Positions 33,343-44,060 of a stretch of 64,000 bases of DNA are shown piece after piece; within the stretch, counting starts at the first letter, position 1, and each line of letters starts with the position of its first letter. This stretch comes from Lucinisca nassula (taxonomy: Eukaryota; Mollusca; Bivalvia; Lucinida; Lucinidae): positions 216,114,204 through 216,178,203 of the forward strand of contig OY757010.1 in assembly GCA_963580285.1 (NCBI GenBank), given 5' to 3'. The notes beneath the pieces are model-generated. The model worked only from the letters and a program-made list of their open reading frames with translations. It did no database searches and had not been told where the DNA came from. Position numbers and translations under genes: made by a program.

Positions 33343-33673
33343 AGGGGCCAGTTTCATCAAAGCATTTGCGACGTATTTTCGTCTTAAAAAGATCGTACGA
33401 AGTTCTTACGACAAAAATCTTGTTTCATCAAATGTTCGAGATCTGCGATGTTCGCACATTTTGTCGTATTTCTGAGATGAATATTTAGACATCGCACATT
33501 GAAATTTTCGTCTTAAACTTTGGACATGTCACGGTCATAGCGTAAGAAGAGGTTATAAAAACATACGCTTATCTCTTGACTAACTTAAGTAACAAATCAT
33601 TTCGCTTACCTTCGCAGATCACGCCCATTACTTATGTCAGCATATGCTATGAAGGCCCCTCGAAACTGACCCC
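33343..33673. mobile_element. MITE with GGGGCCAGTTTCATCAAA ends
   Basis: AGGGGCCAGTTTCATCAAAG at left and GAAACTGACCCC at right are inverted; the interior repeats CATCGCA and CGTCTTAA motifs. A related end is at 36540-36692 in inverse order. No transposase. Confidence 0.7.
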
Positions 33674-33811
33674 TTTGTTATAATCTTTAGTTTGGGTTCG
33701 GGTTTGGGGTTTTCTTAGATTTTTTTCTGTTGTTTTTTTTGTGTTTTCACGGTTTTGTTTTTAATAGAGATCGGGGGTACTCGTTAGAACCGACCAAACT
33801 TGATTACTGAT

Positions 33812-33985
33812 TAACCGCTTAGAATGTGAAAGCCTGCCCAAGACAAGTGGTGCGAGTGGGACCGCTCCTTAAACCCTGTCGGTAGGGTTTATAATTTCAC
33901 TTCACCTCAAAGTCCCACAAAATCGAAAGCAGCGTCTCCAAAATGACCTAAGTACATGTACATTGTACAAACGGTTGGCGGGGGC
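33812..33985 (+). mobile_element. Family C fragment
   Basis: AACCGCTTAGAATGTGAAAG, CAAGTGGTGCGAGTGGGACC, GCAGCGTCTCCAAAATGACC: middle part only. Confidence 0.6.
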
Positions 33986-34356
33986 TTAAAATCCCAATGC
34001 AAACAAAGAACCAACGCGTTCATGTAGTTCTAACGATTACCCACAATCTGCCATTAGACTTTTGATTAAAATGAAGACTCAGTGTACCTCAAATCGACCC
34101 GTAAAACTAGAATTGTGAATACGACAGAGATGCGCCCGCCCAGGGACCATCCTCACCAACCCCTCCCCCCCCCCCACTCACACAACCAACCGACCAACCC
34201 CTACCCACCCCCACCCCCACACAAAAAAGACCGCATTGCTCGGCTGGAAAACTATCCTTGAGAACATAGGCGTAGGTGTGGGTAATGTCGTTTAAATCTT
34301 GGAAAAAGTGTGTATCATTATCCAGATATGAACCAAATCCATAAAAAATAAATTAG

Positions 34357-35046
34357 TAAATAGAAGTGAAGGCAATGATCAGGAATCGAAACAATTAACC
34401 CACAGCTCCCATCAGAGACACCAAGGGAAAGAAACACAAACATGAAACAACAAGACCCTAATGGAAACATCACTAGCGGAAAGCCAAAAGGACAGTTACC
34501 TTCCCACAAAATGGCCAATTGTCTATTCAAAGCAAAATAATATAAGCGATACACACACTCAAAGACACACCATTACAAAAATAAACCACGGCAGAAGAAC
34601 CGCCTTGGCTTTCCGCTAGTGATGTTTCCATTAGGGTCAGCCTCGATAGCGCAGTGGTTAACGCGTTCGACTCATGATCGAGAGGTTGTGCGTTCGAATC
34701 CGGCACCCGGTATCGAGGTGTGTCCTTAGGCAAGACACGTTATGACACTGCCTCACTCCACCCAGGTGTAAATGGGTAGCAGTGGTGTAATAGTGACTGC
34801 CTCTCTCTCGCGCGCGTGAAAACATCCGGAATGAGTGTTCGAGAGCGATTAAGTAAGCTTGCAGCTTCCATCGCAATCGAACTAAGATAAATTAGTATAA
34901 ACTAAGAGCCGCCTTGCATCGGTCAGTGAAACGAATTCCACTGGGGTGGGGGGCTTAAATCGATTTTACGTGGCCACAATCCTCGCCCTAACTTCCGTAG
35001 CGATTGAGACCAATGATTTGTTCAGTCCACATGAAGGCCTCGTAAG
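34357..35046 (-). mobile_element. Family P copy hosting a SINE
   Basis: Minus-sense 3' end ATAGAAGTGAAGGCAATGAT; broken at 34608-34904 by the tRNA-SINE and continuing after it with CCGCCTTGCATCGGTCAGTG to AGTCCACATGAAGGCCTC. Confidence 0.82.
34608..34904 (+). mobile_element. tRNA-derived SINE with an inverted family P leader
   Basis: A tRNA-like head (34640-34705) has A box TAGCGCAGTGG, a loop with CAT in the anticodon position and B box GCGTTCGAATCC. The body follows: TCCTTAGGCAAGACACGTT, CACTCCACCCAGGTGTAAAT. It is flanked by 12-bp near-identical duplications (34596-34607 AGAACCGCCTTG; 34905-34916 AGAGCCGCCTTG). Between the left duplication and the SINE lies a stretch (34605-34637, sharing its first bases with the duplication) that is the exact reverse complement of 34455-34487 in the host P copy. 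The region's short frames (for example 34658-34876) are not genes. Confidence 0.82.
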
Positions 35047-35939
35047 TCTATGACATTGACCTTGAGTTTTGGTTTTACGGCCCTTTCAAGATTAATTCTT
35101 TTATTTCGAGCCGATCATTAATCAGATTTGGACGAAAACAAAACGGAGTAACCGGGGAAACGACCCGTATCTTTCGCCATACCAAATACAAACTAAATTC
35201 ATTAAATTGGTTGAGAAATGTGAGCTCTGGACATTAAAAAATTCTGAGTCTCTGACCTTGACCTTGAGGTCATGGGCATGTGCGCGATTTTTGTTGAAAA
35301 TTATGAGTCCGTGACCTTGACATTGAGGTCATGGGCATTGGTGCGGGTATGCTGAATAAACTTTAGATGTGTATCTATCGTCGTACCAAATATGAACCAA
35401 ATCCATTCTATGATTTAAAAAATACGAGCTCTTAAATAATTTCAATATTTAATGTTTTCTAAGTCCGTGACTTGACCAAGTGGTCATAGGTAAGGGCCAG
35501 TGTATTGCTGAATAAAGCTTTTGACCTATACATACCATCACAATTACATCATATGGTCTGGAAAATATGAGCTCTTAAAAGTTTAGGTTCCTCCTGGTAC
35601 AATGCCTTAACTAGAGGTTACATGACCACGTACGTACATGTGCGTACGCTCGTATGTACGAAAACCCGGTTTAATGTCGACGGCGCGGGGGGATCATGGT
35701 CCTGCGTATTGTCATTTCGTCAATGTGCAGGCGATTGTATAATTGTGTATACATGTAGCTATAAAAAGGTTCTTTGTAATTTAAAATCAGTCATGCTGTA
35801 GAATCTATGTTGCAAATGAACTGATTTTAGTTTTCATTGAAAGGCTGGACGGCCTGACAGACGAAGAATCAATGAAAATATATTTGCTTCAGACCATTGC
35901 CAACAATAAACCGGAGCTGAAAACTGATATACGTTCAAT

Positions 35940-36165
35940 ACGAACACTTACAGAGGCTACGTCACGTAACGTTATATGCGGATCCTTATTAAACAACGTC
36001 ATGTATTGACGTTTTGTGTTAAAATCGTGTACAAACTGCATTTTAAGTTCATACGATAAATTGAATCTTGTATTCATGCTCTTGCATTACTGAATTTATT
36101 AAACTGAGCGTGAAAAGGTATTAAAATGCTAAGCGAAGTCTCATATGTTATCTAATATTATAAAC
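35940..36165 (+). mobile_element. Half relative of the 20.3-21.5 kb fold-back
   Basis: CACGTAACGTTATATGCGG, AAAATCGTG, TTGAATCTTGTATTCATGCTC, GAATTTATTAAACTGAG and AAAATGCTAAGCGAAG follow the order of the fold-back left arm. Confidence 0.6.
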
Positions 36166-36539
36166 TCAGCAATACGCGTGGTGCCATCATGCTGAAGACC
36201 CAACCCCACCCCAACATTTACTGACAAACACGCTTGTAAAAGGGTCATTGTGACTACGTTAAATCAATGCTAGTCTGACGTCACGAGTTCCACAAAACAA
36301 ACCAACTCCAGTGGTACAGAGATAATGATTATCTGTATATTACGATAATAAATGGAAACACAAGTTTGAAACAACGAAGAATCAACGTTGATTCAACGTT
36401 GTTTGTACTGAATATACATCTAGATTCACTGGAACAATAATTTTAAAACGTCTTGTCTACTTTACACGGCTATTTCAAGACGGCACGTGATCAAGCATGT
36501 GACAATTTGTGGCCCCGTTTAAGAGCATATTCAAAAATG

Positions 36540-36692
36540 CGACATATGTTAGTGAAACGCAAATTTAGCTCGCACGAACACTTTGCGATGTTTTGATGAA
36601 ACTGACGTACGCAGTTCTTTAAAAAGTGCGTAAGAACAATTTAAGATTAATCGTACGATGTTTATTGATGAAACTGGCCCCAGGTGTCCCAG
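36540..36692 (-). mobile_element. Partial MITE with AAACTGGCCCC end
   Basis: Ends TGATGAAACTGGCCCCAGG, the inverse of the 33343 element; interior TTAAGATTAATCGTACGATG is like 33380-33400 reversed. Confidence 0.6.
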
Positions 36693-36791
36693 GTATATAA
36701 TACAATAAGCAATGTCTAAGTCAAAGAAACGATTGCCGCCAACTATCAGGGAACTGACTTAAGTAATCATTTCGTGATACACTTTTGTATG

Positions 36792-37071
36792 CATTACGAA
36801 AACATGCCTATACCAATACATTGTAACCTTTATCTACGACAAAATGAAAACTTTAAGATGTATTTTTGCGATATTTTTCTTATTTCTGCTCAAAATATAG
36901 ATTGTGGGTACTCGTTAGAACCGCCTCATCGAGGCGGTTCTAACGAATACCCACAATCTATATTTTACAGCAGAATTAAGAAGAATAAGGTTTACCCCTG
37001 TAAACCCTAGTTTTACCATATAAAAGTGGGGTTCACGGGGGTCAAAATTATATAGGTGTGTTGTCGTGGTG
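36792..37071 (+). mobile_element. Family H subtype B, complete (B7)
   Basis: 280 bp. Ends CATTACGAAAACATGCCTAT and ATAGGTGTGTTGTCGTGGTG. The central palindrome GTACTCGTTAGAACCGCCTC is near-perfect, with arms extending to CAAAATATAGATTGTGGG. Second element of the right half: CCCCTGTAAACCCTAG / AAAGTGGGGTT. Confidence 0.88.
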
Positions 37072-37599
37072 ACTTGTTGGTGTTTGCAAATATATGATAA
37101 GTGTAGGATCGATTCTTACCCTCGTCATTAATTTCCCCAGGCGTTCATAGACCCACCAGTACTCTGTGGCATTATTTCGATATTAAAATACCAGTTTACC
37201 TTCCAGAAATAATGGAAGTAAATATTCGTCGTAAACACCTTGTTTGTATCGGCCCTGCATCCTCATGGAATATCGGGTTATGATAAAATGTGTAAAAAGG
37301 TATATATATATTTTTTGCACGTCAGATGAAAATCCCTGATTCTGTCGTGGGATACAACTTCTTAATGTGTCAATTCTTTGCAGGGATAGGGCAAAATCGG
37401 TAACTTCCACGTATTTGAAGTGGACTTGTCTTATAGGACGTTACGTACGCCGTCGGTTTGTTTTACGATACTTAACAATTTCACGTCACTCAGTGTAACC
37501 GCATTGTCACAACAATATGGCAGATGTTAGCATTCGAAGCGGCTCCATTTATAAACCTCATATTCATAAAATGAAAGGTATGCCAGAAAGGGGACCATG

Positions 37600-37715
37600 A
37601 AAAATAAATCCGTCCCTCAGGATCACAGACTTGCATCACTTGTCAAGCCTCGTGATGCCGCACTGTCGCCCTCGGAACAGATCTTACTTCGCCCTCCCTT
37701 ACTCCCATGTAAATA
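37600..37715 (-). repeat. Decayed relative of the 29980-30126 hairpin
   Basis: AAATCCGTCCCTCAGGATCA, CAAGCCTCGTGATGCCGCAC, CGCCCTCCCTTACTCCCATG. Arms no longer pair well. It starts just after the exon 4 donor. Confidence 0.55.
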
Positions 37716-37724
37716 TTTTTATAC

Positions 37725-37829
37725 CTTCAGATTTTCTACTCTACGAATAGGATCATCTTCAAACAATTCTTGAGTAATAATAGATATATCATCAGCCTCT
37801 GACACACTGCGAACAAAATCATCTATAAC
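37725..37829 (-). CDS. Exon 4: Venus-flytrap domain, hinge/lobe 2
   Basis: Acceptor TTTTGCTTTCAG| and donor CTGAAG|GTATAA bound 105 bp, 35 residues, phase 0. The sequence VIDDFVRSVSEADDISI, then TQELFEDDP and ENLK, follows the family order of a helix (V.DL...), a strand (ISI), an F..DP turn and the ENLK motif that precedes the next strand. The reading runs directly from exon 3 (..IEYHSL) and into exon 5 (KLDAKII). Confidence 0.9.
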
Positions 37830-38014
37830 CTGAAAGCAAAAGGTGTATATGGTCATTGTCACGTTATTGGTTCTGGGTAATACCGGCATTTTCCCGCAAA
37901 CATAGGAAATATTGCTTTCACAGACACTGATTGTGTATACATTCATTGCCAATAACTAGTGACTCAGACGAGTGAGCTAATGTTACATATCTTTAAAATG
38001 CGTTCGTTCAGCGT

Positions 38015-38420
38015 TTCTTCTTTCTCTGGTCGGCCCCACCGGAGTCCAATTTGCTCCCGATATTTCAGTTATTTCATGCTGTCGAGTCCTTGTCGTTGAT
38101 TTCTCTCTGTAGTAGTATATTTTTATGTTTTAGGGAATGGGTCACTGATTGGCTAGATATATTTCATACGGACTGAACAAATTGTTTGTCCGACAGAACC
38201 AAGGGCGAGAATTGTTGCCATATAAAATCGATTTAAGGTCCTAGAAGAAAACTGTTTACTGCCCATTCCAAGGCGGTTCATCTGTCGTTGGTTTATAATT
38301 ATTATAGATCGTCTTTTCATGTGTGTATTGCTCTTTTATTATTTTGGATAGCCGTTCGGCCATTGTGTGGCAAAGTAACTGTCATTTAGGTGTTCGGCCT
38401 TTGATGTTACTTGTTAGAGT
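38015..38420 (+). mobile_element. Diverged family P 3' region
   Basis: CTCTGGTCGGCCCCACCGGA, CATGCTGTCGAGTCCTTGTC, CATACGGACTGAACAAATTG, CCCATTCCAAGGCGGTTCA; end lost. Confidence 0.65.
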
Positions 38421-38687
38421 GATGTTATTAAGCTACAGTTGAGTATGATACATTTCGGCGACCATTCGTCACCAAACGTTTAATATCCAAATGCTGACAT
38501 TTAACAAAAATCGTGAAAATATCGAGGGTTGTAGATGATACCTTCAGTATTACTTCGTTTTGGCAACCAAAAAGACATCTTTAACAAGAAATGCAGTGTT
38601 TGTGCCTGTCAACATACAACTTGTTTTCCAAATAATTAAAAGAATATGAAAGTAATAATAAAATATTATTGCAGTAACAATCGTAAA

Positions 38688-38924
38688 CAGGGGCCAGTTG
38701 TTCAAATCTAACGACATCGTTAGTTAACATATCGTTTTAACTTTGATCATTTAGTATGGCAAATATGCTCATATTTTTTGCTGAAAAAATTGTGAGCAGT
38801 TTTTGCAAATCATTTTTTTCAGCACAAATACCAAAATTTTAGATATTGAACTTCCTGGAACAGTTAACAATATGACCACTAACGAGCTTGTTAAGCTAAC
38901 AAGGCTTTGAACAACTGGACCCAG
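38688..38924. mobile_element. 237-bp MITE beside the exon 3 donor
   Basis: Ends CAGGGGCCAGTTGTTCAAA and TTTGAACAACTGGACCCAG (one mismatch, one gap). No coding sequence. hAT- or related-type by its length, but no clean target duplication was seen. Confidence 0.78.
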
Positions 38925-38948
38925 AAAGGCAAGTAGTATTGTTCATAC

Positions 38949-39119
38949 CAATGAATGGTACTCTATGGCTTGGTTGATAGTTGCTACCCGCTTCCAGTTG
39001 AACTCCTTCATCAGCGCGATCTTAGCTGGATTTATTGAATGATCTGCGATATCGAGTTGGTAGAAGTTTGGATACCTAGTCTTATTTGATAGAGCTGGTG
39101 ATGTAGATAGGTAGGAAAT
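38949..39119 (-). CDS. Exon 3: Venus-flytrap domain, lobe 1 core
   Basis: Acceptor CTAACTTCCAG| and donor TTG|GTATGA bound 171 bp, 57 residues, phase 0 at both ends. The start ISYLSTSPALSNKTRYPNF aligns with the highly conserved [20 protein letters not shown] block of GABA-B receptors. AKIALMKEFNWKRVATINQA matches the block ending FGWKRVATIQQ. The position of the GABBR1 His in FRTHPS is here occupied by Asp in YQLDIAD. NKT is a glycosylation motif. A 237-bp MITE (38688-38924) lies only 24 bases beyond the donor site. Confidence 0.92.
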
Positions 39120-39301
39120 CTGGAAGTTAGAAATGAGAGTTTTATGTTACCTTTTGTACATTTGTCACTGGTTCAAGAGTTTAAACATTTCCCATACGCC
39201 ATTATATAGGGCAAACCAAGTCTGCTGTTGAATGCAAGCTAGTAAGAAAAATTTAACAGGAATGGCCACCATCAAAGAACGCAGCAATCTAAAGTCACAT
39301 A

Positions 39302-40511
39302 CATTACGGAAACACACCTATATAATTATGACCCCTTGAACCAATTTTTATACAGTAAAACTGGGGTTTACCTGGGTAAACCTTATTTTTCTTATTTTAG
39401 CTCTAAAATATAGATTGTTGGTACTCGTTAGAACCACCTAGAGGAGGCGGTTCTATTGAGTACCAACAATATATATTTTGAACAGAAATAAGAAAAAAAT
39501 CACAATTTTTCATCTTAAAATTTTCTTTTTTCGGCGGTAAAGTTTACAAAATATATACTTAGTCAAAAAGTAACTATAACAACTTTCGGGTGAAACTCAC
39601 TAGATATCCTGCAGCTATTGAGCTAAATTTGGCTGTAGACATTTAAATCGGACGTTCAGCTAGAGAATGCTCAAACTTGCATTTTTCCATACCTTTCTGC
39701 TCCAAAGTTGTCTTCCAACATGTGCCTAGAAAGATTTTGGTAGAAAATGGACATTGCGCATGCGCAGAAAGTTCTTTTTTGTCAAAGATGGAAGATAATA
39801 TTCTCTGAACATCGGATAACACTTTACTTTTACAATATCTCATGATCTCGCATTATAAGCGAGGTTTAAATTTGTGCAATTCTCAAATTATCTCCCTTGC
39901 AATTAAAAATATAGCAATTTTCGAACTGCTGTTATTTTTATTTCTGTCAATCAATTTTTGCCATTTTTTCAAAAAACGCTTTGTGTCCACCATAGTTTTT
40001 AATCACAATGGTAAAAAATACAGAAAAATCATGTAGCATGTAGCACTATCGATTGCGATTTTCTATGGAGTTCCCATTGAAAGCAGCATTTGCACACAAC
40101 TTCTAAGAACTGGAGGTCAATATGTGATAGCCTGTTTCTCGTAGCTGATGCAATAAAGTTCCAAATCTTTTGTGAATAGACGCAAATGGTATCTAAAGAA
40201 ATGTCACATGTATCAAATTTTAGAAATGTAGGGTACAGGGAAATTTTTTGATGTTAAATCATAGCATGTTTTAATGATTTTCTCTGCAAAAATGACACAG
40301 TGACCCCTTGGGTGTTTAAAGCAATAGTCTACGATGATGTGTTTACGAAAACAAAAACGAATGGTGCTTTTGCACGGGAAAATGAGTCTTCTTATCAAAA
40401 CATCACAAACTTTGTGTAGTTTTTATCTGTAGTAGCTATAGTAACAGAAGCAATTTTATGTATAGGAACTTGTTTGACTGAGTATATTTGTATAGGCGTG
40501 TTTTCGTAATG
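39302..40511 (-). mobile_element. Family H subtype B split by a TA-flanked element (B8)
   Basis: Left end CATTACGGAAACACACCTAT, hairpin at 39408-39480 (AACCACCTAGAGGAGGCGG centre), right end TATAGGCGTGTTTTCGTAATG at 40491-40511. The insertion 39558-40482 separates the last 30 bp. Confidence 0.82.
39558..40482. mobile_element. 925-bp mariner-like non-autonomous element
   Basis: Ends CTTAGTCAAAAAGTAACTATA (left) and TATAGGAACTTGTTTGACTGAG (right), inverted with mismatches; TA on each side (39556-39557, 40483-40484). No transposase motif recognised inside. Confidence 0.75.
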
Positions 40512-40689
40512 ACAGGGCAAACCAAGTCTGCGGTAAGATGCAAACTAGTAAGAAACGGTTACTCAGGAAAGGCCACAATCAAAGAACGCAACAATCTCAA
40601 GTCACCGAAAGAGAGTAAGTGGCATCGAGGTATACATAAAAACAGACACGAAGCCAAATAACTGCAAAAGAACGACCGCCTTTCGACAG

Positions 40690-41590
40690 TCAGTAGTAAA
40701 GCTTAGTAAGGGCGAGGTTGTGGCCACGCAAAATCGATTTAAGCCCCCCTTCCACCTCCCCTCAGCGGAATTCTTTTCACTGACCGTTCCAAGGCGATTC
40801 TTCTGTCGTGGTTTATTTTTGTTAAGATTTGTGTGTATCGCTTGTATTATTTTGTTTTGGATAGCCAAATGGCCATTTTGTGGGAAAGTAACTGTTCTAT
40901 TGGCTTTCCGCTATTGATATTTCCATTAGAGTGTAGTTGTTTCACGACTGTGTGTCTTTCACTTTTCACGGACTGTTCCAAGGCGATTCTTCTGTCGCAG
41001 TTTATTTTTGTTACAGTTTGTCTTTGGATGTGAGTCTCGTTTGTGTCTGTTTGTTATGGATAGCCAATTGCCCGTTTTGTGGGAAAGTAACCGTCCTTTT
41101 GGCTTTCCGCTATTAATGTGCCCATAAGGGTCTAGTTATTTCATGTTTGTGTTTGTTTCCCTTTGGTATCTGTGATGGATTTTGTGGGTTTATTGTATTC
41201 CTTATTACTGCATTCACTTCAATTTTGACATGCTTGAATCGCGATGGAAGTAAGAGCGACGATTGCGGCCACGATAAATCGATATTAGCCCCCCCCCCCC
41301 ACCCACCAGTGAGGTACTTCACCGTTTCAAGGTTCTTCTGTCGAAGTTTATCTTTGTTATAGTTTGTCTTTGAATGTGTGCATCACATATATATTTTTGA
41401 TTTGTATCGCCGATTGGCCATTTTGTTGGCATGTAACTGTCCTTTTGGCTTTCCGTTAATGATGTTTCCATTATTCCATTATTCCATCTGGTCATTTCAT
41501 GGTTAAGTCTCTTTCTCTTTGATGTCTGTGAAAGGAGGGATGGGTTAATTGTATCAATTCTGGATCTTTGCCTTCACTCTGAATGATACA
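40690..41590 (+). mobile_element. Three tandem family P 3' pieces
   Basis: Pieces 40690-40960, 40961-41220 and 41225-41590 each restart at internal blocks (TTCCAAGGCGATTCTTCTGTCG twice, AATCGCGATGGAAGTAAG once). Only the last two reach the terminal CTTCACT tail, and both are decayed. Confidence 0.65.
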
Positions 41591-41646
41591 TATAATCATT
41601 GACCATAAATCAACCATATAAATATGAGTTTAGCTTTATTTCTTAC

Positions 41647-41784
41647 CTGAGTGAGGTTAAACAAATGGGATACTTCAGCTTGAGGTTGGCTTGCTACAGA
41701 ACACGCACACCCAAGAAGCATATTTTTGACCGGTGGGCGACTGAGGCTTTCAAACAGTTGAAAAGTAGCTTCACCGGCATGGCA
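41647..41784 (-). CDS. Exon 2: Venus-flytrap domain, lobe 1
   Basis: Acceptor TTTATTTATTCAG| and donor CTCAG|GTAAGA bound 138 bp, 46 residues, phase 0 at both ends. It begins CHAGEATFQLFESL, matching the CDPG.A...L.L region of GABA-B receptors. It continues with KNMLLGCACSVAS, the counterpart of the GCSSVS loop that carries a ligand-contact serine, and ends with SHLFNLTQ, like the A.MWNL helix. Compared with GABBR1 the loop after GC is about two residues longer. NLT is a glycosylation motif. The strong pyrimidine tract and phase match to exons 1 and 3 make this a confident exon. Confidence 0.88.
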
Positions 41785-42120
41785 CTGAATAAATAAAAAG
41801 TCATGCATTTGTATTAACACAGAGACATGCGCAGATTTGGTGTGATGCCAAGGTGATTCATATAAATATATAAATGTATGTGAGCAGAAAGCGGATTGAC
41901 TTCTGAAAGAATTTAATGGAGTTGGCTACTGCCGACCTTTTGATTAGATAATCCGGCTGAAGAATGATGCTTAATACTCTGATAACGTCTTGCATTTTTG
42001 TGGTTTTGTTAAATATAGAATAGGAAACAAACACATTCTTGTAAATTAGTTCAGTCAACTGAACTAAGACCGCAATGAAGCTGTAATGGAAAGCAGAGAG
42101 GAAGCCTGGAAAACCCATCA

Positions 42121-42365
42121 AGGAAACATGCCTATACAATTTTGATGCCCTTGAACCCCACTTTTATATAGTAAAACTGGGGTTTCCGGGGCTATAACTT
42201 ATTTTTCTTATTTCTGCCCTAAAATATAGATTGCGGTTCCAACGAGTGCCCAAAATCTATATTTTGAAGAGAAATAAGAAAAATATCACACTTTTTCATC
42301 ATAAAATTTTCATATTTTCGGCGATAAAGGTGGCAGTGTATTTGTATAGGCGTGTTTGCGTAATG
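42121..42365 (-). mobile_element. Family H subtype B (B9)
   Basis: AAACATGCCTATACAATTTT to TATAGGCGTGTTTGCGTAATG. The hairpin centre is deleted (ATATAGATTGCGGTTCCAAC). Confidence 0.78.
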
Positions 42366-42493
42366 CATAGTAAATAACTTAACAGCATGAGCGCCAAGGT
42401 AAGGTAGAACAACCAAAGACACTGGAAATAAGATTTATAGAATCTAGATATTACCTCTTAGCTCCTCCATAAAGATGTGTGTTTGTGAAAACA

Positions 42494-42736
42494 CAACACG
42501 TTAACAAGTCCGTGAAGTGAACACCCCCTTAAACCCCATTTTATATAGAGAAAACTGGGGTTTACGCGGGTATAAAATATTTTTCTTTTTTCTGCTCCAA
42601 GACATAGGTTCTAACGAGCCCCAACAACCTATGTTTGCAGTATATATCAGAAAAAAATCACGAATTTTCACCAGAAAAGTAGCCATTTTGGAGATAAGAA
42701 AAATGCACTATGTCAAATGGGCGTGTTATCGTAGTG
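42494..42736 (+). mobile_element. Family H subtype A (A5)
   Basis: GTTAACAAGTCCGTGAAGTG to GGGCGTGTTATCGTAGTG; the hairpin is shortened to ACATAGGTTCTAACGAGCCC. Confidence 0.75.
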
Positions 42737-42849
42737 AAAACACAGCACAACATTATCTAAAGGGCACAAAAGTTGTGAGGGAAAAGTATGTCCAAGTACC
42801 AGTTATCCAAACAACAATGTTGAAACAAAGTAAAGCTTTATAAACATTA

Positions 42850-43716
42850 CATACTTTGCTCAATCCGCCCGAAGTCCTCCTAATTCAACAATGCAACATC
42901 TGCGAGAACGCAAAAATCAAACAACCACAGAAATAAGACAACAGTAAGGACTCGACAGCAAGCAAGAAACCACATAAATGTTTGAACAAAAGAAAACCAA
43001 CAGTTAGACTCCGATAGGCCCAACTAGAGCCAGAGCATCGGGCGCCAACCAAGATTACATAAAAATTGAATTCTAATTCTCAGTAAGCCTGTACGCTGGA
43101 ACCGTCATAGTATCTGAGGCACGACACTAATGTGAAATTAAAAAGGGAGGCAAAGTTGTCTCTGATGGCAGCTGTTGGTTATATATTTCGATACAAAACG
43201 ATTGGGCACAACATAAATGTCATACAACAGACTACATGCAGGTTAGTCAACCCAATCACGGGTGATGTCTATGCTTCCCTCTCTAATTACCCGCCAATGG
43301 GTCAGACCTCAGATTCTGTGACGGTTTCAGCGTAAAATAGAAGTTAAGGCAATGATCAGGAGTCGATACAATTTACCCACACCGCCACCAGAGGCACCAA
43401 AGGGGATGCAACACAAACATTATATAACTAGACCCTGACGGCAACATCAATAGCAGAAAGCCAAAATGGCGGTTACTAATCCCCAAAATGGCGAATTGGC
43501 TATTAAAGGCTTACTGTGTGTATCACTTGTGTCTTTTAATTTTGGATGGCCATATGGCCATTTTGTGGGAAAGTAACTGTCCATATGGCCTTCCTTTGTT
43601 TAGGTTTCCATTATGGTCTGGTCGCTTAATGTTTGTATTTCTTTCCCTTTGGTGTCTTTTATGGATGGAGTAAGTTAATTGTATCAATTCCTGATCTTTG
43701 TTTTACTTCTACTTTA
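42850..43716. mobile_element. Family P mosaic: four pieces in alternating strands
   Basis: Minus 42850-43160 (3' region, no tail), plus 43160-43336 (RT C-terminus), minus 43337-43500 (tail end ATAGAAGTTAAGGCAATGAT), plus 43504-43716 (young subfamily tail). Junctions are abrupt and no spacer remains. Confidence 0.75.
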
Positions 43717-43796
43717 CTAGGAATTGACATATAATTGTATGCCATGCGAGTTGGTAGCAGTTGCTCTGACTATGGTCGGGCAAACCGGATCTTACT

Positions 43797-44060
43797 CATT
43801 ACAATAACACACCCGTACGACACTGTGCCAAAATGACTACTTTTCTAGTGAAAATCCCTGGCATTTTTATTACTTCTACTGCAAAGATAGGGTTTGTTTG
43901 CTCGTAAGAACCTCTTCATTGAAATAGTTCTAACGAGTACCCACAACCTATGTCTTGGAGCAGAAAAAAGCAAAAATAACGAACACCCCGTAAATCCCAG
44001 TTTTCTCTATATAAAGTGGGGTTCAGGGGGTGTTTATCTCGCGGACTTGTTCACGTGATG
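43797..44060 (-). mobile_element. Family H subtype A (A6)
   Basis: CATTACAATAACACACCCGT to CTTGTTCACGTGATG; hairpin arms partly mismatched in the left arm (CTCGTAAGAACCTCTTC). Confidence 0.8.

Larger units (their letters stand above)
34266..35605 (+). repeat. Degenerate GACCTTGAGGTCA tandem repeat, interrupted
   Basis: Units contain TGACCTTGACCTTGAGGTCA, ATATGAACCAAATCCAT and AAAATATGAGCTCTTAAA-like motifs (35050-35600); one end piece lies at 34310-34345. The family P copy 34357-35046 splits the array. Confidence 0.6.

Noticed and set aside
34640..34712. Functional tRNA gene
   Set aside because: A and B boxes are present but the acceptor stem does not pair and a SINE body follows; it is a SINE head.
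34658..34876. Frame reading through a tRNA-like sequence
   Set aside because: It is the reverse of the tRNA-derived SINE; such frames are common SINE artefacts.
37183..37410. Minus-strand frame between exons 4 and 5
   Set aside because: Exons 4 and 5 are already contiguous in homology and phase; no splice sites or GABA-B similarity.
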